Shown here: piece after piece, positions 19,229-26,735 of the stretch
Position numbering within the stretch: the stretch's first letter is position 1
Layout: every line of letters starts with the position of its first letter
Assembly: GCF_007830295.1 (NCBI RefSeq)
Contig: NZ_VLKC01000002.1
Location: forward strand, 2,265,776 to 2,329,775
Source of the DNA: Sporomusa sp. KB1
GTDB taxonomy: Bacteria > Bacillota > Negativicutes > Sporomusales > Sporomusaceae
DNA length: 64,000 bases
Reading direction: 5' to 3'
Program-made: the position numbers and the translations under genes
Notes under the pieces: model-generated
The model's input: only the letters and a program-made list of their open reading frames with translations
Told to the model about the DNA's origin: nothing
Database searches by the model: none

Positions 19229-19795
19229 GTGAAGGCAACCGGAATTGTACGCAGAATTGATGATCTAGGCCGGGTTGTAATACCCAAAGAAATTAGACGA
19301 ACTCTTAGAATCCGTGAAGGCGATCCTCTGGAAATATATGTCGACCGTGAGGGTGAGGTTATTCTGAAGAAATACTCTCTGGTCGGGGAATTGGGGGATT
19401 TTGCCAAGGAATATGCAGAATCCTTGTTTGAGGCTATTGGACATATTATTTTGATTGCAGATCGTGATAATGTAGTCGCAGTTGCGGGTGGCGCTAAAAA
19501 GGAGTTTTTGAGTAAGCCTCTCGGCCCAGCAGTGGAGAAAGTAATGGAGGAGCGTAAAACTGTTTTAATCAGCAATCCTGGTGAGTCCAAACATTGTCAG
19601 GATTGCGCCTCCCAATGCGAAGACGATGAAACCTGTAAATTCACAGCTGAAGTCATTGCCCCCATTCTTGTGGAAGGGGATGCCATTGGTGCAGTTATTA
19701 TCTGCTCCAAGGAACCGGGAATACAAATGACCGATATGGAGGTTAAGCTAGCCGAAACAGCAGCAGGATTTTTAGCAAAACAAATGGCCCAATAA
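19229..19795 (+). CDS. spoVT: stage V sporulation transcription regulator SpoVT
   Basis: A 188-residue regulator. Residues 1-50 are an AbrB-type swapped-hairpin DNA-binding domain (MKATGIVRRIDDLGRVVIPK, almost identical to B. subtilis). Residues about 55-185 are a GAF-like domain. SpoVT adjusts sigma-G-dependent genes in the forespore. Unlike the B. subtilis protein as I recall it, the GAF domain carries a cysteine cluster (Cys123, 126, 130, 136; spacing C-x2-C-x3-C-x5-C). The GTG start has AAAGGGGG upstream. A terminator follows. Position after mfd and before the SpoVB-like gene matches Bacillus. Confidence 0.95.
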   Translation: MKATGIVRRIDDLGRVVIPKEIRRTLRIREGDPLEIYVDREGEVILKKYSLVGELGDFAKEYAESLFEAIGHIILIADRDNVVAVAGGAKKEFLSKPLGPAVEKVMEERKTVLISNPGESKHCQDCASQCEDDETCKFTAEVIAPILVEGDAIGAVIICSKEPGIQMTDMEVKLAETAAGFLAKQMAQ

Positions 19796-19812
19796 TAGTT
19801 ACACAATAGGCG

Positions 19813-19860
19813 AAGTAGCGGACAATAACACTCCTGTTAAGTTCGCTACTTTTATATTAT
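19813..19860 (+). terminator. terminator after spoVT
   Basis: AAGTAGCG at 19813-19820 pairs with CGCTACTT at 19844-19851 (extendable by two weak pairs), followed by TTTATATTATTTTT. Confidence 0.75.
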
Positions 19861-19913
19861 TTTTGCGTATTCATTACGGTTCGCTAATTATGGTTTTAAT
19901 GACAGGTAGATTT

Positions 19914-19922
19914 TGCTATAAT
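19914..19922 (+). promoter_or_regulatory. extended -10 promoter before the SpoVB-like gene
   Basis: TGCTATAAT (TGn plus perfect TATAAT) lies about 50 bases before the start codon. No good -35 box is present (TTTTAA at 17 bases), as is common with extended -10 promoters. Confidence 0.4.
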
Positions 19923-19970
19923 AGGTAAAGTGGTCAACAGAGACCAGATTTGGAGAGGAATGACTCGGTA

Positions 19971-21572
19971 TTGAGCAAAGATACATTTTTAAAAGGTGCG
20001 TTGATTTTGACAGTAGCCGGAATTGTTGTAAAAATTATCGGCTCGGTTAACCGCATTTTACTATCCCGTCTGTTGGGCGGCGAGGGGGTAGGCCTGTACC
20101 AAATGGCTTATCCTATTTACTTATTGGCGCTCAGTATCTCATCAGCCGGTATTCCGGTGGCTATTTCCATCATTGTGGCTGAAAAACTGGCTCGCAGTGA
20201 TTACCGTGGCGCAAATCGCGTTTTTCGGATTTCGTTAGGGGTATTGGCGATTACCGGCATTGTGTTTACCTTTCTTTTGTACTATGGCGCCGGGTGGCTG
20301 ATTGAACATCATTTTGTCCGTGATGCCCGTGCTTACTATGCCATTGCTGCATTGGCTCCAGCCATCTTCTTTGTAACCGTACTATCCAGTTATCGAGGTT
20401 ATTTTCAGGGGCTGCAAATGATGACACCCACGGCGGTTTCTCAGATTTTTGAGCAGCTTTTCCGGGTTGTCACAATGATTGCTTTTGCCTATATTCTGAT
20501 GCCGCATGGTCTGGAGTTTGCCGCAGCCGGAGCGAGCTTTGGGGCTGGTCCTGGTGCTGCCGCCGGACTGTTGGTACTATTATATTTTTATTGGCGGCAT
20601 AAACCTGGTTTTAAGCATAAGATGAAAACCCAGCCGATGGTTATCCAGGAATCTAGTGTTAGTATTGTCAGCCGGATTGTGAAACTGGCGTTACCAGTAT
20701 CACTAGCGAATATCATGCTGCCAGTGGTATCTAATATTGATCTTTTAATTGTGCCAGCCAGATTAGAAGTGGCCGGTTATACTGTAGAGCAGGCTACCGA
20801 GTTGTTTGGTTATCTCACCGGTATGGCGGTGCCACTGGTTAATTTGGCAACAATTTTGACGGCATCGCTTGCCGCAAGTTTGGTGCCGGCTGTATCGGAG
20901 GCCTATACACTTTGTGATAAGCAGCTGATTTATCAGCGGATATCCACAGCAATGCGTATTTCCAACCTGATTACCATTCCAAGCTTTGTGGGATTGTTTT
21001 TACTAGCTACACCTATTTCACTGATGTTGTATGGCACGCCGAATGCGGGCACGTCTATTGCCATTTTAGCGGTCGGTATTTTTCTTCTAGGCATACATCA
21101 GGTAACAACCGGCGTGCTGCAGGGGCTGGGTCATACGGCTATTCCTGTTATCAATATGGGCATTTCGGCTGTAGTAAAAATCATTATGAGTTGGACACTT
21201 ACTGCTATACCGGCCTTGGGTATTATGGGGGCCGCCTGGGCCACGGTTGCTGATTTTGGCGTGGCAGCACTTTTAAATATGGTTTTCGTTTACCGGTATG
21301 TCGGCTTTAGTCTCAATATCAGGGATGCTTTTAAAACTATCATAGCCTCTGCTGTCATGGGGGCTGTTGTGCTCTTAAGCTATGATGCTATAATGAGCCA
21401 AACACTCCATAATAGCGTGGCTACATTAGGAGCTATTAGTGTGGGTGGGATGGTATTCGGTATTGTTATTTTATTGGTTGGCGGGGTTGCGGTCCGCGAT
21501 ATTGAACAACTACCACGGGTAGGTGGAAAATTGGCGGTTATTTTAACGAAATTCAGACTGTTGAGGCGATAA
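19971..21572 (+). CDS. spoVB: SpoVB/MurJ-like polysaccharide flippase
   Basis: A 533-residue membrane protein of the MOP/MATE exporter superfamily with about 14 helices. It starts SKDTFLKGALILTVAGIVVK and has the RLLGGEGVGLYQMAYPIY stretch typical of SpoVB and YabM-type flippases. These move lipid-linked wall precursors; SpoVB acts in spore cortex synthesis. The order spoVT, this gene, mazG is that of B. subtilis. TTG 19971 is chosen because family members start at this serine-lysine; GGAGAGG is 12 bases upstream, and TTG 19950 is the alternative. MurJ-type function in growth is possible. Confidence 0.82.
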   Translation: MSKDTFLKGALILTVAGIVVKIIGSVNRILLSRLLGGEGVGLYQMAYPIYLLALSISSAGIPVAISIIVAEKLARSDYRGANRVFRISLGVLAITGIVFTFLLYYGAGWLIEHHFVRDARAYYAIAALAPAIFFVTVLSSYRGYFQGLQMMTPTAVSQIFEQLFRVVTMIAFAYILMPHGLEFAAAGASFGAGPGAAAGLLVLLYFYWRHKPGFKHKMKTQPMVIQESSVSIVSRIVKLALPVSLANIMLPVVSNIDLLIVPARLEVAGYTVEQATELFGYLTGMAVPLVNLATILTASLAASLVPAVSEAYTLCDKQLIYQRISTAMRISNLITIPSFVGLFLLATPISLMLYGTPNAGTSIAILAVGIFLLGIHQVTTGVLQGLGHTAIPVINMGISAVVKIIMSWTLTAIPALGIMGAAWATVADFGVAALLNMVFVYRYVGFSLNIRDAFKTIIASAVMGAVVLLSYDAIMSQTLHNSVATLGAISVGGMVFGIVILLVGGVAVRDIEQLPRVGGKLAVILTKFRLLRR

Positions 21573-21574
21573 CT

Positions 21575-23044
21575 ATGGGAATCACTATTGTCGGACTTGG
21601 TCCTGGCAGCTTTAAGCACATAACACTGGAAACATGGGAACTATTGAACGGGAACAGAACGCTATTGTTACGTACGGCCAAGCATCCTTGTGTAGATACG
21701 CTCAAAGCGCGCGGGGTTAGCTTTTCCAGCTTTGACTATTTGTATGAGCAGGCCGAAGACTTTGCCAGTCTGTATCAGCAAATTGCTGCTGCTGTGATTG
21801 AAAAAGCAAAACGAGGGCAGGATATTGTATATGCTGTTCCCGGCAGTCCGCTGGTAGCGGAAAAGACGGTAGAGTTAATTAGTGCACAGGCCGGAGAAGC
21901 CGGGGTAAGCCTTACTATTATTCCGGCCATGAGTTTTTTAGAGATACTGTATACAAGACTGGGTGTAGATCCAATCACTGGTGTAACCATTGTGGATGCG
22001 GCTGATTTGACGCTTTTACCGCCTGATCTTGTGACTGGTTTAATTATTACCCAGGTATATAGCCGCCAGGTAGCGTCAGATGCTAAGTTAGCACTAATGG
22101 ATTATTTGGGAGACGAATACCAGGTTACTGTTGTCCGTCATCTGGGTTTGCCGGAAGAACAGATAACCAAGGTAATGTTGTTTGAACTTGACCGGCTTGA
22201 AGGCATTGATCATCTTACGAGTGTATATGTACCGCATCGTCCGGCGCGCAGTAAGCTATTTTCGCTTGATCCGGTGGTGGATGTAATGGCCCGCCTGCGC
22301 TCGCCTGGCGGATGTATCTGGGATATTGAACAGACACATCTTAGTCTGCGCCGTTATATTGTGGAGGAGGTGTATGAAGTACTGGAAGCCATTGAACTGG
22401 CTGACGGTGTTAAGTTATGTGAAGAACTTGGCGATTTATTGCTCCAGATTGTATTCCATGCGCGTTTGGCCGAAGAAAGCGGTGGTTTTACCATGCAGGA
22501 GGTGGTGGATACAGTTACCGAGAAAATGGTGCGTCGCCATCCCCATGTGTTTGGGAAAATAACCGTGCGTGATGCGGCTGAAGTTGTTGTTAATTGGGAC
22601 CAAATTAAAAAACGGGAAAAGGCTGGTGAAAGGATAGGGGTGCTTGATGGTATTCCTATCGGCCTGCCTACCCTTATGGCGGCTTACAAACTGCAAGCCA
22701 AAGCGGCTAAGGTTGGTTTTGACTGGGATGATATTGGCCCGGTATGGGACAAGATAGCAGAAGAACTTGACGAATTGAAAGAAGCAGCAGCGCTGCCTGA
22801 AGCTGAGCGTGCTCAGAAGATGGAAGACGAATTAGGTGATGTGTTATTTGCTGTTGTCAATTTGGCCCGGTTTATGGGGATCGATCCAGAGACCGCACTT
22901 AACCGCACAAATAATAAATTCAGGCGGCGGTTTAATTATATTGAGGCTAGGCTCAAAGAGCAAGGCATAGCCTGGGAAAGCACGATTTTAGCTGATTTGG
23001 ATGTGTTGTGGGAAGAAGCCAAGAAAAAAGAGAGCGCTGGATGA
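21575..23044 (+). CDS. mazG: tetrapyrrole methylase-MazG nucleotide pyrophosphohydrolase fusion (YabN)
   Basis: A 489-residue two-domain protein. Residues 1 to about 220 form a tetrapyrrole (SAM-dependent) methylase-like domain starting ITIVGLGPGS. The rest is a tandem MazG all-alpha NTP pyrophosphohydrolase with EELGDLLLQIVFHARLAEE (metal-binding Glu/Asp) and a second set EDELGDVLFAVVNLARF. MazG cleans non-canonical NTPs; the role of the methylase half is unknown. It begins two bases after the SpoVB-like stop with a GAGGCGATAA ribosome site inside that gene. Confidence 0.93.
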   Translation: MGITIVGLGPGSFKHITLETWELLNGNRTLLLRTAKHPCVDTLKARGVSFSSFDYLYEQAEDFASLYQQIAAAVIEKAKRGQDIVYAVPGSPLVAEKTVELISAQAGEAGVSLTIIPAMSFLEILYTRLGVDPITGVTIVDAADLTLLPPDLVTGLIITQVYSRQVASDAKLALMDYLGDEYQVTVVRHLGLPEEQITKVMLFELDRLEGIDHLTSVYVPHRPARSKLFSLDPVVDVMARLRSPGGCIWDIEQTHLSLRRYIVEEVYEVLEAIELADGVKLCEELGDLLLQIVFHARLAEESGGFTMQEVVDTVTEKMVRRHPHVFGKITVRDAAEVVVNWDQIKKREKAGERIGVLDGIPIGLPTLMAAYKLQAKAAKVGFDWDDIGPVWDKIAEELDELKEAAALPEAERAQKMEDELGDVLFAVVNLARFMGIDPETALNRTNNKFRRRFNYIEARLKEQGIAWESTILADLDVLWEEAKKKESAG

Positions 23045-23138
23045 GTTTTTTTGCCATTTTTTTTAATCATAGCAGGAATAAAATATTACGTAGCGAATAA
23101 AGCTAATCGTAATCGATTTACGTTAGGGGGACACGATT

Positions 23139-23414
23139 GTGAACAAAACTGACCTGGTTAAAGCAGTAGCCCAAAAAGCTGATATGACTCAAAAGGATGC
23201 CGAGAAAGCTATTAATTCTGTATTCGCCGCTATTGAAGAAGCCTTAGCCAATGATGATAAAGTGCAAATTATTGGATTTGGCACTTTTGAAGTGAAGACT
23301 CGCGAGGAACGCAAAGGACGTAATCCACAAACTGGCAACGAGATTACAATTCCAGCTTCCAAGAACCCGGTATTCAAAGCAGGTAAGGGGTTAAAAGATA
23401 CTGTAAACATGTAA
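23139..23414 (+). CDS. hup: DNA-binding protein HU
   Basis: A 91-residue HU/IHF-family protein: MNKTDLVKAVA start, GFGTFEV and the DNA-binding arm RKGRNPQTGNEITIPAS. HU bends and compacts DNA as a dimer. GTG 23139 follows AGGGGGA. In related genomes the order mazG-hup is followed by an S4-domain gene (rqcP/yabO) and yabP; here a terminator and a 16.9-kb block follow instead. Confidence 0.96.
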   Translation: MNKTDLVKAVAQKADMTQKDAEKAINSVFAAIEEALANDDKVQIIGFGTFEVKTREERKGRNPQTGNEITIPASKNPVFKAGKGLKDTVNM

Positions 23415-23438
23415 AGAGTAAGTGGACAAGACTACAAT

Positions 23439-23466
23439 AAACCAGGTTTTTTGAACCTGGTTTTTG
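23439..23466 (+). terminator. terminator after hup
   Basis: Ten-base stem (23439-23448 with 23454-23463), loop of five, T-run. Confidence 0.9.
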
Positions 23467-23497
23467 CTTTATCCAGTAATGAGGAGAGACATCATTT

Positions 23498-24199
23498 ATG
23501 ACAGGTAAGATTTTGATAGTAGATGATGAAATTAATATCCGTGAACTTATAAAGTTCACTTTGGAAAAGTCAGGCTATAAGATCATTGAGGCTGGTGATG
23601 GACAGGCGGCTGTAACTATGGCTAAAACCGAAAAGCCGGAGCTTATTGTGCTTGACCTAATGCTGCCAGGCATGGATGGTCTTGAAGTATGCCGAATTGT
23701 GAAAAACTCCCGGGAAACAGCCGCTGTTCCTATTATTATGCTTACCGCTAAAAGTGAGGAAATCGATAAAGTAATTGGGCTTGAACTAGGGGCAGATGAT
23801 TACATCACCAAGCCATTTAGCCCGCGCGAACTCTTGGCCAGAATTAAAGCTGTCCTCAGGCGCAGCAACAAAGAAAGCGCAGTCGGTGGCGAATTGGTAC
23901 TGGGTAAGCTTAGACTTAATTTTAGTCGTTATGAAGCCTATTTAGGGGCGGTCAAGCTGGAGCTTACTCCCAAAGAATATGAAATGCTCAAGTTGTTTGC
24001 AACAAATACCGGCAAAGTATTTACCAGGGAACAACTGCTGGAAAAGGTATGGGGCTACGAATATTTTGGTGATACCAGAACTGTTGATGTACATGTGCGG
24101 CATTTAAGGGTAAAATTGGGCCAAGAGAATGAAGTTGCTGAGGCCATTGAAACCGTACGCGGGGTTGGGTATCGGTTTAAGGATTTGTCAGAGAACTAA
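23498..24199 (+). CDS. phoP: PhoP/PhoB-type response regulator
   Basis: A 233-residue OmpR-family regulator. The receiver has Asp9/Asp10, phospho-acceptor Asp53 in IVLDLMLPG and TKPFSP; the winged helix C-terminal domain has LELTPKEYEMLKLF and the end RTVDVHVRHLRVKLG. It is called the phosphate regulator because the next genes are pstB and phoU, with a Pho box between, and a PhoR-type kinase lies at 30941-32734. The usual phoP-phoR adjacency is broken. The ATG follows GAGGAGAG. Confidence 0.85.
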   Translation: MTGKILIVDDEINIRELIKFTLEKSGYKIIEAGDGQAAVTMAKTEKPELIVLDLMLPGMDGLEVCRIVKNSRETAAVPIIMLTAKSEEIDKVIGLELGADDYITKPFSPRELLARIKAVLRRSNKESAVGGELVLGKLRLNFSRYEAYLGAVKLELTPKEYEMLKLFATNTGKVFTREQLLEKVWGYEYFGDTRTVDVHVRHLRVKLGQENEVAEAIETVRGVGYRFKDLSEN

Positions 24200-24282
24200 G
24201 TCGCGGTAGAACATGTTAGCTGCATAGATTTTATAGTAAAAAAGGCTGACAAACTTGTTAACACATTGTATATAGTATAAGG

Positions 24283-24374
24283 GGCGAAATTGCCACACTG
24301 CGCTCGCAATGACGATGGAATTGAGTTTCCACTGCGTCATTGCAGACGTAGGTGAAGCATTTCGCCTTTTTTTT
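24283..24374 (+). terminator. terminator after phoP, palindrome family B
   Basis: Outer stem 24283-24290 with 24359-24366, inner stem GCAATGACG 24306-24314 with CGTCATTGC 24335-24343, then eight T. Same family as 25921-26003. The rest of 24200-24475 holds only the Pho box promoter. Confidence 0.8.
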
Positions 24375-24397
24375 AGGGGTATAAATTTTAAAAAATT

Positions 24398-24441
24398 TTA
24401 ACAAGATGTTAACATTCAGCTGCCTATTTTTATGTTATATT
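24398..24441 (+). promoter_or_regulatory. Pho box and promoter of pstB-phoU
   Basis: TTAACA at 24398-24403 and 24409-24414, an 11-base period as in PhoP binding sites, with a weaker TTTAAA one period upstream. A -10 box TATATT lies at 24436-24441, 21 bases after the last repeat, the same geometry as at pstC. No -35 box is needed for PhoP-activated promoters. Confidence 0.75.
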
Positions 24442-24475
24442 GCATATGAGAAACTACAGGAGGCAAAACTGGCTT

Positions 24476-25231
24476 ATGAGATATAAAATCCAGGTAAATA
24501 AGTTGAAGCTGTATTATGGTGATGTTCTGGCCCTAAAAAAGATCTCAATTGATATTGCGGAAAACAGTGTGTTGGCGTTAATCGGCCCATCGGGCTGTGG
24601 TAAATCGACCTTTCTCAAAACACTTAACCGTATGAATGATTTGATTGAAAGTGTAAAAATTGAGGGCGAGGTATTGCTTGACGGCGAGAATATATATCAC
24701 CCCAAAATCGACACAGTTATGCTGCGGAAACGGGTGGGCATGGTTTTTCAGCGCCCCAATCCATTTCCAATGTCCATTTATGACAATATTGCCTACGGAC
24801 CGCGTATTCATGGGCAATCCAACCGCGCGCTATTGAATGAAATTGTCGAGAGGAGTCTGACTGGTTCGGCACTTTGGGATGAGGTTAAAGACCGGCTGCA
24901 TTCCTCAGCAATGGGATTATCCGGTGGTCAGCAGCAACGGCTTTGTATTGCGCGTTTGCTAGCCGTTGAACCTGAGGTACTGTTAATGGATGAGCCTTGC
25001 TCTGCGCTGGACCCGATATCGACGATGAAGATTGAAGAATTAGTAACTGAGCTGAAATCACAATATACGATTGTCATGGTTACGCATAACATGCAACAGG
25101 CAGCGCGGGTATCTGATTATACCGGCTTTTTCTTAAATGGCGATTTGGTGGAGCAAGATAAAACTGACAATATTTTTACTCGCCCACAGGATAAGCGAAC
25201 GGAAGATTATATTACTGGACGTTTTGGGTAA
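24476..25231 (+). CDS. pstB: phosphate ABC transporter ATP-binding protein
   Basis: A 251-residue ABC ATPase of the Pst high-affinity phosphate importer. It has Walker [10 protein letters not shown] (37-45), the Q-loop [17 protein letters not shown] specific for PstB, signature LSGGQQQR, Walker B LLMDEP and the switch histidine in VTHNM. ATG 24476 follows AGGAGG by 12 bases; earlier in-frame ATGs at 24440 and 24446 fall within or just after the promoter. Its membrane partners pstC/pstA and binding protein pstS are 8 kb away, an unusual split. Confidence 0.95.
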   Translation: MRYKIQVNKLKLYYGDVLALKKISIDIAENSVLALIGPSGCGKSTFLKTLNRMNDLIESVKIEGEVLLDGENIYHPKIDTVMLRKRVGMVFQRPNPFPMSIYDNIAYGPRIHGQSNRALLNEIVERSLTGSALWDEVKDRLHSSAMGLSGGQQQRLCIARLLAVEPEVLLMDEPCSALDPISTMKIEELVTELKSQYTIVMVTHNMQQAARVSDYTGFFLNGDLVEQDKTDNIFTRPQDKRTEDYITGRFG

Positions 25232-25247
25232 AAGGAGGGATTGAAAA

Positions 25248-25904
25248 ATGGTAACAAGACAAAGTTATGATCAGGAACTGGCGGACCTGCGCCAGGCCTT
25301 GCTAAATATGGGCAAGGCGGTAGACCGAGCAATTGATGAAGCCGTAATTTCGCTGGCTCAACAGGACAACGAATTGGCTCGTAAGGTTATGGATTCTGAT
25401 GATGAAATTGATCAGATGGAAATTGATATTGAAGATAAGTGCATGGTGCTGATCGCCAGACAGCAGCCCTTGGCCCGCGATTTGCGGATTATCGGCACTG
25501 GCCTTAAAATTACTACTGATTTGGAACGAATGGGTGATCATGCCTATGATATAGCCAAAATAGCGTTGGCCATGAATAAGCAATCCTTGATTAAACCGCT
25601 TGTTGATATTCCCCGTATGGCGCAAATGGCGCAAAAAATGCTTAAGGATTCTCTGGAAGCCTATACTACTCTTGATATTACGCTGGCTGAACAGGTGTGT
25701 TTAAACGATGATGAGGTTGATAATATCTATTATCAGGTATTTAGAGAACTGTTGACTTATATGATGGAAGACCCCACAACTATTAGCCAGGCCACAGAGC
25801 TTATCTTTGTTGCTCGCTATCTGGAACGAATTGCTGACCATGCCACTAATATTGCAGAATGGACCGTGTATTTGGTAACAGGGCAGCGACGGCGGAAAAA
25901 ATAG
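25248..25904 (+). CDS. phoU: phosphate signalling protein PhoU
   Basis: A 218-residue protein of two three-helix bundles with the E/DxxxD metal-binding patterns of PhoU (DLERMGDHAYDIA and YLERIADHATNIAEW). PhoU links the Pst transporter to the PhoR kinase and represses the regulon when phosphate is plentiful. It starts 16 bases after pstB with AAAGGAGG. A terminator follows. Confidence 0.95.
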   Translation: MVTRQSYDQELADLRQALLNMGKAVDRAIDEAVISLAQQDNELARKVMDSDDEIDQMEIDIEDKCMVLIARQQPLARDLRIIGTGLKITTDLERMGDHAYDIAKIALAMNKQSLIKPLVDIPRMAQMAQKMLKDSLEAYTTLDITLAEQVCLNDDEVDNIYYQVFRELLTYMMEDPTTISQATELIFVARYLERIADHATNIAEWTVYLVTGQRRRKK

Positions 25905-25920
25905 TATGTAGTGCAATAAG

Positions 25921-26003
25921 AACAGGCGAGATTTGCTACGCTGTTGCTCGCAATGACCAGGGACGTCATTGCGGACAACGCGAAGTAATCTCGCCTGTTT
26001 TAT
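25921..26003 (+). terminator. terminator after phoU, palindrome family B
   Basis: Outer 13-bp perfect stem (25921-25933 with 25987-25999) and inner GCAATGAC 25950?-25957/GTCATTGC 25965-25972 pairing (inner left arm at about 25950-25958), followed by TTTATTT. Confidence 0.8.
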
Positions 26004-26108
26004 TTAAAAAATCAGACTAGAATAGAGAAGTACAAAAGGGATGCATCTTTTGAGGTAACTTTATTGTGAATCGTAAACATATAAAAACTAAATAGGTCAT
26101 TTATTTTG

Positions 26109-26137
26109 TTGACTTATGTTTGGTTATATATTATTAT
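26109..26137 (+). promoter_or_regulatory. sigma-A promoter upstream of the riboswitch
   Basis: TTGACT at 26109-26114, 17-base spacer, TATTAT at 26132-26137. Transcription from near 26144 would give about 140 bases before the riboswitch. An imperfect hairpin (GATAAAAATC/GATTTTATC) lies near 26190-26215. Confidence 0.55.
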
Positions 26138-26285
26138 TTATGTAAAATATACCACTAAATATATAAATAGTAAATTTTGTTATGATTTGATAAAAATCAT
26201 CAGATTTTATCGAGGAATTTATTAAAAATCTTTGCGCCAAATAGCAGATCTATTGGGCAGGGTAAAAATATATTCAAGAATAAAA

Positions 26286-26313
26286 GGAGTCAAAGAATTG
26301 TTTCTTTGACTCC
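26286..26313 (+). other. strong hairpin directly before the riboswitch
   Basis: Twelve-base perfect stem (26286-26297 with 26302-26313), loop of four, no T-run. It may isolate or help fold the aptamer that follows. Confidence 0.6.
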
Positions 26314-26396
26314 CATAGTTAGCAAACTTATCGAAAGGTAAGGACGCAAAGCCATGGGTCTATTGTACCACGGGTACTATGATTGCCAGGTTGCCG
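26314..26396 (+). ncRNA. GEMM-I (cyclic dinucleotide) riboswitch aptamer
   Basis: The GEMM-I core is clear: GCAAA, a 6-bp stem CTTATC/GGTAAG closed by a GAAA tetraloop (26327-26342), then GGACGCAAAGCC, a GTACC/GGTAC stem and the 3' GCCAGGTTGCC. Class members sense cyclic di-GMP; a subclass senses cyclic AMP-GMP. Counting from Vc2, the specificity base (position 20) is A26321 here, where the usual class has G. The aptamer controls the chemoreceptor gene downstream, a common target of this class. The terminator at 26420-26454 is the likely expression platform. Confidence 0.88.
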
Positions 26397-26419
26397 TTTT
26401 AGTTTCACTAAAATGTTTT

Positions 26420-26454
26420 AAACCAGACTAAAGCGAAGTCTGGTTTTGTTTTTG
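26420..26454 (+). terminator. riboswitch-associated terminator
   Basis: Ten-base stem (26420-26429 with 26437-26446) followed by TGTTTTTG, 24 bases after the aptamer. A weaker TTTTAGT/ACTAAAA hairpin (about 26397-26413) lies between, and could be the antiterminator or part of the switch. The stretch 26461-26735 before the chemoreceptor contains no convincing gene. Confidence 0.8.
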
Positions 26455-26735
26455 TAGGGGAACAAATAATAGAATCAAAAAATGGTGATATGAGTGAGTC
26501 AAAGAGGGAGAAAAGCACAGAAGAAATTGAGAAAATTATGACGAAAGGTGAATGAGTTAATTTGTATTGAAGTCTTTTGTGCTCTAGAGTGGCATAGATA
26601 TGTGCTGCTGAAAGGGGGGAGTATCATCATGTAATTTGTAGTTGCCTGTAATTTAGTAGTAAAACAAAATAATCTTAAAGACAACGGTTTCATTCCGATT
26701 TGTGCTTTAAGTGGATCGAGGGGTATGGTTATAAG

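Noticed and set aside
26490-26555. 21-codon frame starting MSESKREKS between riboswitch terminator and chemoreceptor
   Set aside because: Weak ribosome site and no recognisable similarity; could be real but cannot be supported.
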